Of a DNA stretch of 64,000 nucleotides, positions 56,546 through 64,000 are shown one piece after another. Made by a program: the position numbers and the translations under genes. This DNA comes from Hymenobacter cheonanensis (GTDB taxonomy: Bacteria > Bacteroidota > Bacteroidia > Cytophagales > Hymenobacteraceae), in the NCBI RefSeq assembly GCF_030581075.1, contig NZ_JAUQSW010000001.1, positions 620,001 through 684,000 of the forward strand, given 5' to 3'. Under the pieces are notes generated by a model. The model saw nothing but the letters and a program-made list of their open reading frames with translations, did not search any database and was not told the DNA's origin. How positions within the stretch are numbered: the first letter of the stretch is position 1; each line of letters starts with the position of its first letter.

Positions 56546-56618
56546 CTAAAAAAGCGTGATTATGGGATGCGACTTCGCAATTTCCGCGTAGGCATCAGCC
56601 CTAATTAGCGTGTTTTTT
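56536..56618. repeat. 12-bp inverted repeat pair
   Basis: AAAAAACACGCT at 56536-56547 is repeated as AGCGTGTTTTTT at 56607-56618. A third partial copy (AGCGTG) lies just right of the first. It may be a nested hairpin pair or terminator; it lies within the last codons of the weak frame at 56546-56776. Confidence 0.45.
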
Positions 56619-56776
56619 GCGTCTAGTATCAACATACTTACCGTAACGCGAATTTGCCTCTCCTTAAAGCCCTTTCTTCCTAATCTATTTGCACTATTCC
56701 GCGCATTGCTACCCACTAGAAAGCTACTCATCGCAGTATACCCCAGCAGTATCGCTATTAAAGTACCTAACTGCAC
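56546..56776 (-). CDS. Doubtful small membrane-anchored protein
   Basis: A 76-residue frame with a hydrophobic N-terminus (MQLGTLIAILLGYTAMSSFL) followed by a polar, Arg/Lys-rich part. Its last third overlaps the inverted repeat, so the true end may be earlier or the whole frame a remnant. No homologue is recognised. Confidence 0.25.
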   Translation of the reverse strand: MQLGTLIAILLGYTAMSSFLVGSNARNSANRLGRKGFKERQIRVTVSMLILDAKNTLIRADAYAEIAKSHPIITLF

Positions 56777-57126
56777 AGTCTAGGACTCCCCTGCACTGGT
56801 TACCTCTTTAGTCGGCAACGATTGAGGCTGACCTGACGAACGGGAACCGGCATGCTACCCACTGGCATTTTGCTTTGCGCAAGGCTGAATGGAAAGCCAT
56901 ACTCTTTGGTAGCGCGCCACTAAGTTGTGGGGGCCTCCCTTTTATACGTAACGAAGCCTTCGGAGGCATTACTAAACTACTGAATTAGGCTTGTTCTTCG
57001 TAGACTTTCCGTTTGCTAGATTGCGTGCAATAATTTTAGACTTGAACGCGCAGCACCAATTCCACGCGGCTAACTTTTTTTTGATCTACTCAGCAGCTGT
57101 ACCCCTACACGTACCCTAACAAAATA
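56777..57126. other. Intergenic stretch, nothing recognised
   Basis: About 350 bases between the weak frame and the tRNA terminator. It contains a short palindromic CCTTCGGAGG-type hairpin near 56965 but no open frame with good composition. It may be decayed insertion DNA next to the tRNA. Confidence 0.35.
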
Positions 57127-57160
57127 AAAACCCCGTTTCCAGCTTAGAAACGGGGTTTTT
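57127..57160 (-). terminator. Terminator after the tRNA
   Basis: AAAACCCCGTTT pairs with AAACGGGGTTTT with a 9-base loop. Read on the minus strand it lies directly downstream of the tRNA and is followed by a T-rich run. Confidence 0.8.
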
Positions 57161-57162
57161 TG

Positions 57163-57236
57163 TGGGCCCACTTGGAATCGAACCAAGGACCTGCTGATTA
57201 TGAGTCAGCTGCTCTAACCGATTGAGCTATAGGCCC
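57163..57236 (-). tRNA. tRNA with CAT anticodon (Met, or Ile with modified C)
   Basis: 74 nucleotides on the minus strand. The 7-bp acceptor stem is GGGCCTA with GGGCCC after a G-U pair. The D-stem is AGCTCAATCGGTTAGAGC. The anticodon loop CTCATAA gives CAT. The T-arm is GGTTCGATTCC. No CCA is encoded. By loop sequence it is likely elongator Met, but tRNA-Ile2 (lysidine) cannot be excluded without a classifier. Confidence 0.92.
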
Positions 57237-57396
57237 GGTGCCGCTGCCCGAAGGTGGCCGACGCAGCAAAGCTACGCCAGCGCGGTGAAATTGGGTGTAA
57301 ACCGGGCACGGAAGTAGTGTTTTTAGCCTGGCAGCTTACCCTGCCGGGGCTGGCCGCGCTGGAAGGAGTTAAGCTGAATCAACCATGCGGGCCGGC

Positions 57397-60300
57397 TTAT
57401 TTCACTACCTCCACCCACCCTTTCGTGGTGGTGCCATCGGCTAGCTTGAAGAGGTAGTAGTACATGCCGGGCGCGGTGCCCGCTTCGGTGCCCCAGTTGT
57501 TCTGGTAGTTGGTAGTGGTGAAAACCTGGCGGCCCCAGCGGTTGAAGATGCTGAGCGAGTTGCCGGGATACAGCGTGATGTTGTCGATGACGAAGGCGTC
57601 GTTCTGGCCGTCGCCGTTGGGCGTGATGATGTTGTAGAACGCCAGCTTATTGGCAAAATCCACGCAGGCCGTATTGGAATTGGACGCCAACACGGTGCCC
57701 GCGGCGCCCGCCGCACTGGTTGCTACCACCCGAAAGCACTGGTTGAAGCCGGCCCCGACGGCCGAGTTGGCCGCGCCGTTGAGCACGGATGCTTGCAGGG
57801 TGGTGCCGCCCACGGTAGCGACGAGCTTGTAGCCCGCGTTATCATTCTGCTGATACACCTGGTAGCTGCTTACAGCGAAGCCCTGGTAGGCCGTCCAGCT
57901 CAGCTGCACCGCGCCCTGGCTGTAGCCCCCGCGGCCGGGCGTGGCCGTGGCAGTGAGCAGGATGGTAGTGGCATTGAGGGGGTTAGCCAGCACATCACCG
58001 CAGCCATTGGTAAGTTCCAGGCGGTACTCGTAGGCCGTTTGGGCGGCCTGGGCGGTGGCATCGGCATAGGTAGTGGCGGTGGCCGCCACGGTGCCCACCT
58101 GCTGGAAGGCCCCCGCGCTGCCAGCGGGCCGGCGCAGCACGCGCACCGGGTTGGGCGTGGCCTGGGCATTGGCCACGGCAAAGGTGAGGTTGACCCTGGC
58201 ATTGCTCTGCGCATCGACCGAAGCCACGGTGAGAACGGGCGCCGCGGCATTGTCGGGCACTACCGTAATCGTGACGGGCGCCCCCGCGCAGCCGTAAACC
58301 GAGGTTTCCGTCACGCTGACGGTTTTGGTGGTTGTGGTGCTGGTCGGGAAGCTCACGGTAATGCTGGCCGTGCCCTGGCCCGCGGTAATCGTGCCATCCG
58401 TTACGGCCCACTGGAAGGTCGACGTAGCCGCGGCATTGGGTACCACATACGTGAAGCTGCCACTGGCGGGGCATACGAAGCGGGGGCCATTGATGACCAC
58501 GGCCCCCGGGCGCGGGTCTACGGTGAACTGCTTGGTATACAGTGGGCCCGCGCAGCTGCCGGCGGTGGTTTCGCGCACCGTTAGCGTGTAGGTACCCACG
58601 GCCGTGGTGGCCGGTATCACCACGCTGTTGCCGGTGCTGGCCACGGTGGCGCCGTTCAGCTGAAACACGTAGGTAGAGCCCGCCAGGCCGGGCAAGGTAT
58701 AAGTAACGGCCCCGCTGTTGACGCAGAACCGGTCGGGCCCCTGAATAGCCAGGTTTGGCGCCGGCGAGGGCTTCACCGTGATGTAGAGCGTGTCGCTGAC
58801 GCCCCGGCAGATGCCGCCGGCGGGATTGCTCGTTTCGGTTACGACCAGCTTAGCTAGCCCCGCCCGGGTGAAGGTAATACTAGTCGTGTTCAACATATTA
58901 ACCAACGTGCCCTGGGCCGTGCCCGACAGCTGCCAGGAGTAGGACGAGCCATTGGTGAGGATGGTTTGGTAGGTATACGGCCCATCGGCCTGGCACACGG
59001 GGGTGGGGCCGGTGGGCGTGGCAGTTTTCAGCACCCGGTTGATGATAACCGGCAGCGTAAACGCGCCCGACGTGCAGCCCTGCGCGTTGGTAGCCGTCAG
59101 GCTGACCGAGCCCGCGCCCGTCGCGCCCCAGTCGACCGTAATGGCCGTGGTGCCCTGGCCGCCCGCAATGGTACCGCCCACTACCACCCAATTATACACG
59201 GTAGCGTGCGGGTTCCGCACCGAATAGGCCACGCCCGTAACGGTGGGGCACACCGATGCCGGCCCGCTGATGGAGTCGGCGGCCGGGGTGGGCAGCACCG
59301 TTACGGTGGCCTGCCCCACGCTGGCGCAGCCACTGGTAAGGGTGCTGCTGGTGAAGGTGTAGGTAGTGGTCTGGGTCGGCGCCACGGTAAAGGGGCCGGG
59401 GCCGGTTTGGGTAGTGCCGCCGCCCACTAGGGTATATAGCGTGCCCGAGCCCGTCACGCTCAGCGTGGTGCTGCTGCCGGCGCAGATACTGCGGTTGCCG
59501 GTGATGGTGAGCACCGGGGCCGGGGCAATTAAAACCGACTGCGAGACGGAATCGAGCAGGCAGCCGTAGGTTGAAACCCCGCGGGCAACGAGCGTGCCCG
59601 TGCCGGTTGCATTCCACTTCACCTGCACCGAGCTGCCGGTAGCGCTGCCCACAATGCCGCCATTGGTTATGCGCCAGCGCACGCTGGCGGGCGTGCCCCC
59701 GGTGGCCGTGTAGGTGTGGTTGGTGGTAGGGTCGCACACCACTAGGTCGCCGCTGATGGCGGTGGGCCCGCTAGCCCGCGTCACGGTGATGCGGATAACG
59801 TCGGCCACCGTTTTGCCGGCGCAGCCCAGGTCGCGCACGGTAAAGGCCACGTCGAACGGCGCAGTGCGGGCCGAGCCGCAGGCCGGGGTGAACACGAAGT
59901 TGGCGGCCACGGCGCCCGTGCCCGTGGCCGTGGCGGTGCCCGTGAGCGCGCCCGCCGCCACGGTGCCCGCGCTGTTGTTAAACGTGGCGTTGTAGCCGCC
60001 GGCCCCGTCGAGCAGCGCGCTGTTTACGGTGAGCAGCAGCGGGTGCGCATCGGCCTGCGTGGCCGAGAGTGGAATGGTCAGCGTCTGGCCTTCCTCGATG
60101 GTGTAGCTGCGCGGCAGCACCGCCACGGTGGGCAGCACGGGCGCCTTAGTAGCCGGGCACGACACTACCACGAGCTGCAGGTCGCGGCGGGTGGTGCCGA
60201 TGAGCACCTCCCGTCCATCAACGGTGCGGTACTCGCTCACGTCCACCGCCACCACGTATTTGCCCTGGGTCAGGGCGCCGTAGCGGGCCACGCCCGTGCT

Positions 60301-61155
60301 GGCATTGAGCAGCGCAAAATTGCCCGCCCCGGCGCCAAACGGGTTGGCCATCGAGTAGCCGGTATTGTACGTTACCGCGGGGGGCGGGGGCGTAAACGAC
60401 CCCGTCGGCACCACCCCGTTGCCCGTTGCAAACGCCGTGTAGGGCGTGCCAAAAGCGTACACCAGCCGGTCGCCGTCGGCGTCCGAGGCATTGTTGAGCG
60501 TGATGGTGGTATCGCCCTGGCAAATGATGGCCACGGCCGTATCGGCAAATACCGGCGAGTGGTTGATGCGCACCTGGGGCGCGATGGTGGCGTAGAGCGT
60601 AAGCGCCGCCTGGTTGTTGGCACTCACAATGTTGGTAATATCCGTATTGCGGGCGCTGCGCGTAAACACGGCGTAGAAGCCGCTGGTGGAAGCGGGCAGA
60701 TTGACTATCCCCACAAACTTTTGCAGCCTGAATGGCTGCGAAGGCCCGGTAACCGTGCAGCCCGCCGGCACGTGCGGCGAAATGCAGTCCGAAATGGTAT
60801 AGGTCGTGATGTTCATTATCCCGGTTTGGGCCGCTGTGCCGTTGGTGCCGGCCACCGTGGTGGTGGCGTAGTTGGCCGTGGTCAGCGCCAGCTTGGCGCC
60901 CGTCGCCTGGTCGTAAAAGCCGATTACGGCGTTGGTATTAGGGGCGGCAGCCCCGGCATTGCAGTTGTTGTAGATGGTTACCGTCAGCTCGTAGCGATAG
61001 GGGGCCGCAGCCGGCCCACTGGCATCGAGGTAGCGGTAGGTCATCTCCCCGCCCAGCAGGTGCGTGGCCTGGGCAGCATGAGCGGCTAGTAATACGGCCA
61101 GCAGGCCGAGGAGCAGGGGCCAGGCAGCCAGGCGTCGAAGTAAAGTTTGGGGCAT
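57397..61155 (-). CDS. Gliding-motility-associated, type IX (type B) giant surface protein
   Basis: A 1252-residue protein. Signal peptide (LLAVLLAAHAAQA) followed by THLLGGEMTYRYLDASGPAA, the start of a common Bacteroidota extracellular domain. The middle has several PKD/Ig-like beta domains (repeated ISGPASVC-type, INGPRFVCPA and QGPDRFCVNS motifs with conserved Cys). The last 85 residues (FYNIITPNGDGQNDAFVIDN, ITLYPGNSLSIFNRWGRQVF, YLFKLADGTTTKGWVEVVK) are the CHU_C/type B type IX sorting domain. It is surface-exposed, probably an adhesin-like protein. Confidence 0.88.
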   Translation of the reverse strand: MPQTLLRRLAAWPLLLGLLAVLLAAHAAQATHLLGGEMTYRYLDASGPAAAPYRYELTVTIYNNCNAGAAAPNTNAVIGFYDQATGAKLALTTANYATTTVAGTNGTAAQTGIMNITTYTISDCISPHVPAGCTVTGPSQPFRLQKFVGIVNLPASTSGFYAVFTRSARNTDITNIVSANNQAALTLYATIAPQVRINHSPVFADTAVAIICQGDTTITLNNASDADGDRLVYAFGTPYTAFATGNGVVPTGSFTPPPPAVTYNTGYSMANPFGAGAGNFALLNASTGVARYGALTQGKYVVAVDVSEYRTVDGREVLIGTTRRDLQLVVVSCPATKAPVLPTVAVLPRSYTIEEGQTLTIPLSATQADAHPLLLTVNSALLDGAGGYNATFNNSAGTVAAGALTGTATATGTGAVAANFVFTPACGSARTAPFDVAFTVRDLGCAGKTVADVIRITVTRASGPTAISGDLVVCDPTTNHTYTATGGTPASVRWRITNGGIVGSATGSSVQVKWNATGTGTLVARGVSTYGCLLDSVSQSVLIAPAPVLTITGNRSICAGSSTTLSVTGSGTLYTLVGGGTTQTGPGPFTVAPTQTTTYTFTSSTLTSGCASVGQATVTVLPTPAADSISGPASVCPTVTGVAYSVRNPHATVYNWVVVGGTIAGGQGTTAITVDWGATGAGSVSLTATNAQGCTSGAFTLPVIINRVLKTATPTGPTPVCQADGPYTYQTILTNGSSYSWQLSGTAQGTLVNMLNTTSITFTRAGLAKLVVTETSNPAGGICRGVSDTLYITVKPSPAPNLAIQGPDRFCVNSGAVTYTLPGLAGSTYVFQLNGATVASTGNSVVIPATTAVGTYTLTVRETTAGSCAGPLYTKQFTVDPRPGAVVINGPRFVCPASGSFTYVVPNAAATSTFQWAVTDGTITAGQGTASITVSFPTSTTTTKTVSVTETSVYGCAGAPVTITVVPDNAAAPVLTVASVDAQSNARVNLTFAVANAQATPNPVRVLRRPAGSAGAFQQVGTVAATATTYADATAQAAQTAYEYRLELTNGCGDVLANPLNATTILLTATATPGRGGYSQGAVQLSWTAYQGFAVSSYQVYQQNDNAGYKLVATVGGTTLQASVLNGAANSAVGAGFNQCFRVVATSAAGAAGTVLASNSNTACVDFANKLAFYNIITPNGDGQNDAFVIDNITLYPGNSLSIFNRWGRQVFTTTNYQNNWGTEAGTAPGMYYYLFKLADGTTTKGWVEVVK

Positions 61156-61755
61156 AAGCTAAGGCAGCAAAACAGCGGACAGGCGAGCCGGGGCAGGCGG
61201 CTAACACCAGCATGAAAGTATTTACCGACCTGGTGAGCTACGCGTGAAAATCGACCAGTTTACTGCCTGGCTAGAAATAGCGCAGCCTTTGGCCGGCAAT
61301 CTTTGCGGGCAGCAGGCAGCGCGAGCCCAGAGCGCCCGGCCAACCAGGGAGCCGCTGCGAAAAAGCCGCTAGCCCCGCGGCGCCTTCGCAGGCTTGCTTT
61401 TTGCTGCTGTCACCGCCCGCTACAGCGCCGGCGGCGGGCCTACCTGCTCCGCCGTTAGGGCAGTGCATCAGCCGGGTCCCCACCGTGAGGGTGATGGCTT
61501 GGCCTTACATTTCGGGCATGAGCTGCGGAAGCGCGCTGCATGGCAGTGCCCGGCTTGGAAAAAAGCGCCTGGCAACTGCTTTCTCCCGGCGCAAGCAAAG
61601 GCAGCTTATGCATCCCAGCCAATTGATTTTCTCTTATCCTCCCCGCGGCGGTTCCAACCCAGATGGCTTGGGTTGGGGCCGGCTTTCGTGGCAGCAGCTG
61701 CGCCCGACCTTTGCGGGCGGCGGGCGGGTTGCTAGCCTTCCCTTGCTTTCGCAGT
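61156..61755. other. Intergenic stretch between divergent genes
   Basis: About 600 GC-rich bases between the giant protein (minus) and the HAD gene (plus). No frame with a protein-like composition was found. It should hold both promoters. GCTTTCGCAGT just before ATG 61756 resembles the TTCGCRGRY-ATG start context seen elsewhere in the window. Confidence 0.35.
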
Positions 61756-62430
61756 ATGCTTCCTAATCTACTTTTTGATTTTGGCGGAGTCATTATCGAC
61801 ATCGACTACGCCCGTACTCCCGAGGCTTTCCGGCGCCTGAGCCGGGCGGGGCAGGCGGCCCACTACACACAAGCCAGCCAGGCTGAGTTATTCGACCAGT
61901 TCGAAACGGGCCATATTTCGCCGGCCGAGTTTCGCGATGGCCTGCGGGCAGCGTATGAGCTGGACGCCAGCGACGCGGAAATTGACGCGGCCTGGAACGC
62001 GCTGCTGCTCGACGTGCCGGCCGAGCGGCTGGCCCTCATCGGCGAGCTGCGCCGCCGGGGGCACGCCACGGCGCTGCTCTCAAATACCAACGCGCTGCAC
62101 ATTGCCGAAATAAACCGTCGGCTAGCCCGGCAGTACGGCTTTAAGCAGGGCATTGCCGACTGCCTCGACCGCGTGTTTTATTCGCAGGAAGTGGGCCATC
62201 GCAAGCCCGGCGAAGAGATATTTCTCCATGCGCTGCGCGAAATGAACTGGCAGCCCGCCGACACGTTGTTTATTGAAGACAGCCCGCAGCACATTGCGAC
62301 GGCCCGCCGGCTGGGGCTGCGGGTGCTGCACCTGGCCCCGCCCCTCACCCTCACTACCGCGCTGCCCGAGGCACTGCGCATTTTTCCCCGCGAATACCCT
62401 GAACCCCTCGCCCCCACTCCCACCACCTGA
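61756..62430 (+). CDS. HAD-family hydrolase (HAD-IA type)
   Basis: 224 residues from ATG 61756; a longer frame upstream is not protein-like. LLFDFGGVIIDID at the N-terminus carries the nucleophile and the second Asp (motif DFGGVxxD). TALLSNTNALH gives motif II (Ser/Thr). GHRKPGEEIF holds the motif III Lys, and TLFIEDSPQHIATARRLG holds the final acidic residues. It dephosphorylates an unknown small substrate, as in many YihX-like enzymes. Confidence 0.85.
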   Translation: MLPNLLFDFGGVIIDIDYARTPEAFRRLSRAGQAAHYTQASQAELFDQFETGHISPAEFRDGLRAAYELDASDAEIDAAWNALLLDVPAERLALIGELRRRGHATALLSNTNALHIAEINRRLARQYGFKQGIADCLDRVFYSQEVGHRKPGEEIFLHALREMNWQPADTLFIEDSPQHIATARRLGLRVLHLAPPLTLTTALPEALRIFPREYPEPLAPTPTT

Positions 62431-62542
62431 GCCCAGCGCCGAGGAGCCGCTGCTGAGCTGGCCCGCCGATGCCGCAGCCGAGCCCGCGCCCACCCGCCGG
62501 GCCTGGGCGCAGCGCCTGTTTCGGCGCTACGAGCGGCCGCCC

Positions 62543-63640
62543 ATGCGGCCGGCCTACCGCTACGCGCTGCACCTGGGCCTGTTCTTGGCCACCCTTATTA
62601 CCACTACCCTGGCCGGTGTGCAGCTGGTGCGCAGTGGGCCGGTTGACTGGCTGGCGCTCGATGTGCTGGGCCTGCCCGCCGCCGAGCGGCTGGCCCAATT
62701 GGGCTGGGGCGCGCTGTATGCGGGGCCGTTTGTGGGGGTGCTGGCGGTGCACGAGTTTGGGCACTACTTTGTGGCGCGCTACAATAAGGTGCGCACGTCG
62801 CTGCCCTATTTTTTGCCCATGCCGTTTGGGTTAGGCACGTTTGGGGCAGTTATCCGGATAAAGGAGCGGATATTTTCGCGGCGCGAGTTTTTTGATATCG
62901 GCCTGGCCGGGCCGCTGGCGGGGCTAGTGGTGGCGGTGCCGCTGCTCATTTATGGCTTTCGCACCCTGCCCGACCAAGCCGAGTACCTGCTCGTGACCAC
63001 CCGCAGCCTGGCCCGCTACCCGGCGCCCGAGTTTACGCTGGCCCAGCCGCTGCTCTACCGTTGGCTCGAGCACCTCTTCGCCGACCCGCACCGCCTGCCG
63101 CCCCCCAACCTGCTGCTGCGCTACCCGCTGCTGGTGGCCGGCGAATTCAGCTTGTTTTTTACCTCCCTCAACCTGCTGCCCATCGGCCAGCTCGATGGCG
63201 GGCACATTTTGTACGGGCTGCTGGGGCCGCGCCGGGCGGGGAGGCTGTCGGCGGCGCTGTTTGTGGCGTTTATTTTTTATGCCGGGCTAGGGTTGTTTTC
63301 GCTACGCAGCGGCTGGGAAACCTGGCTCTATGGCGGCGTGCCCTACGCGCTGTACCTAGGGGTTGTTTTCTGGAAAATCTTGCCCCGCTGGCAGTGGGGG
63401 CTGGCCGTAGGCGCCGTAGTGTGGCTGGCCCAGCTGGCCGTGGCCACGGCCTGGCCGGGCACGCTGGGCCAGCCGGGCTGGCTGGTGTTTGGGCTGTTGC
63501 TGGGGCGGCTCTCGGGCATCTACCACCCGGCCGCGCCCGACGACCGGCCCCTGAGCCCCGGCCGCCGCGTGCTGGGCTGGGTGATGGTGGGGCTGTTTAT
63601 TTTGTGCTTCTCGTCGTCGCCGCTCGAACTGCTACGCTAG
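62543..63640 (+). CDS. Site-2 protease family membrane metalloprotease (M50)
   Basis: 365 residues from ATG 62543. An open frame extends left to 62273 and overlaps the HAD gene. No ATG, GTG or TTG lies between 62372 and 62543, so an unusual start further left cannot be excluded. Several membrane helices. VLAVHEFGHYFVARYNKVRT holds the HExxH zinc site, and LLPIGQLDGGHILYGLL holds the third ligand (LDG). It cleaves membrane-spanning substrates within the bilayer, for example anti-sigma factors. Confidence 0.85.
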   Translation: MRPAYRYALHLGLFLATLITTTLAGVQLVRSGPVDWLALDVLGLPAAERLAQLGWGALYAGPFVGVLAVHEFGHYFVARYNKVRTSLPYFLPMPFGLGTFGAVIRIKERIFSRREFFDIGLAGPLAGLVVAVPLLIYGFRTLPDQAEYLLVTTRSLARYPAPEFTLAQPLLYRWLEHLFADPHRLPPPNLLLRYPLLVAGEFSLFFTSLNLLPIGQLDGGHILYGLLGPRRAGRLSAALFVAFIFYAGLGLFSLRSGWETWLYGGVPYALYLGVVFWKILPRWQWGLAVGAVVWLAQLAVATAWPGTLGQPGWLVFGLLLGRLSGIYHPAAPDDRPLSPGRRVLGWVMVGLFILCFSSSPLELLR

Positions 63641-63658
63641 AGAACAGGAAGGTTATTT

Positions 63659-64000
63659 ATGGAGTTCAAGCAAAGTCAACTTACCCGCTCTACCCAGTTT
63701 GCGCTGCGCAAAGACGGCTTCTTCGTGAGCCAGCGCGATGGCCGGGGGGCGGTCGATATCGCCGTTGAGATTCCCTACGAGGAAGTATTGCCCATTCAGA
63801 TAGAATACCGCACCCACCTGCCGGGCAAGCGCCTGCGCTGGCTGGCAGTGTGCCTGCTGTGGCTGGTGGGCAATGCCGCTCGCCTGCAGTATGATGTTGG
63901 CTACCAGGGCGGCCGGGGCCTGCCCGAGAATTTCTGGGTCTACGTGGGCAGCGCGCTGGCCGGGCTGGGCCTGGTGCTACTCTACGCCTGGCAAAACTGG
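63659..64000 (+). CDS. Membrane protein, 5' part (partial)
   Basis: Starts at ATG 63659 and runs off the window. 114 residues are visible. A soluble N-terminus (STQFALRKDGFFVSQRDGRG, then VDIAVEIPYEEVLPIQIEYR) leads into two hydrophobic segments at about 62-76 and 94-112 (WLAVCLLWLVGNAA and YVGSALAGLGLVLLYAW). GGAAGG-like AGGAAG lies about 8 bases before the start. Function unknown. Confidence 0.6.
   Translation, partial: MEFKQSQLTRSTQFALRKDGFFVSQRDGRGAVDIAVEIPYEEVLPIQIEYRTHLPGKRLRWLAVCLLWLVGNAARLQYDVGYQGGRGLPENFWVYVGSALAGLGLVLLYAWQNW

Noticed and set aside
57163..57236. The tRNA gene considered as an integration (att) site
   Set aside because: No integrase gene or duplicated tRNA 3' end was seen within the following or preceding several kb, so there is no support in this window.
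57793..61089. Plus-strand frames opposite the gliding-motility-type gene
   Set aside because: Shadow frames of a GC-rich gene; no domain or plausible start context.

Overview
The window looks like a chromosomal piece of a Bacteroidota bacterium of the Cytophagales, most likely Hymenobacter or a close relative. Four things support this: type IX secretion C-terminal domains (type A at 46.5-51.3 and 52.7-54.4 kb, type B at 57.4-61.2 kb), promoter boxes of the Bacteroidota TAnnTTTG kind, a GC-rich background with strikingly AT-richer islands, and a complete His-Xaa-Ser (Hxs) peptide system. The genus is an inference; no rRNA or other marker is present.

Layout. 0-5.6 kb: the 3' end of a type IIG restriction-modification gene, then a run of small lipoproteins, secreted and membrane proteins of unknown function (three are members of one lipoprotein family) with one stop-interrupted gene. 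5.7-6.7 kb: a voltage-gated K+ channel, preceded by the dead 3' end of a paralogue. 6.7-10.6 kb: an AT-rich three-gene unit (GHKL ATPase with a nuclease-like tail, AAA/SMC-like ATPase, PIN-like protein), a candidate defence system. 10.7-14.2 kb: the N- and C-terminal halves of a dead tyrosine recombinase with 2.5 kb between them. That interval carries a GIY-YIG nuclease with ribbon-helix-helix (RHH) repeats, a small RHH repressor and a three-gene operon, all sharing one 18-bp operator. 14.2-20.4 kb: a GH18-like protein, a SocA/Panacea-type antitoxin with its partner, an unknown AT-rich gene, a Swt1-type HEPN protein, a dead serine recombinase and a decayed copy of the GIY-YIG cassette. 20.4-25.4 kb: a fused restriction-methylation gene broken by an 8-bp tandem repeat, followed by a convergent reverse transcriptase of the antiphage (DRT2-like) kind with a structured leader. 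25.5-30.7 kb: the Hxs operon (hxsA, hxsD, hxsB, hxsC) extended by a MORN-type secreted protein and a GIY-YIG protein. 31.6-34.2 kb: umuD, a DHFR/RibD-like gene and umuC.

34.5-42.4 kb is the most unusual stretch. About eleven small, mostly lipoprotein or membrane genes are each followed within a few bases by a degenerate 3' end of an RHH gene (two types: tails encoding DEARRLGV, or RLGRSEYI). Many have a TAnnTT(C/A)G box exactly 12-13 bases before the start codon, which suggests leaderless mRNAs. This looks like a cassette array in which dead RHH ends act as shared junctions. 42.4-45.5 kb: Abi-alpha-like, HEPN/zinc-ribbon and truncated SIR2 genes, then fragments. 45.5-64 kb is mostly household and secreted material: a NUC-type nuclease lipoprotein, a giant PHP-domain type IX cargo, a retropepsin-like protease, an HNH protein, a CAT-anticodon tRNA, a gliding-motility-type giant protein, a HAD hydrolase, an M50 protease and a partial membrane protein.

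Overall the first 45 kb read as an accessory and defence region assembled by repeated insertion, partial duplication and decay. The last 18 kb are more ordinary chromosome.
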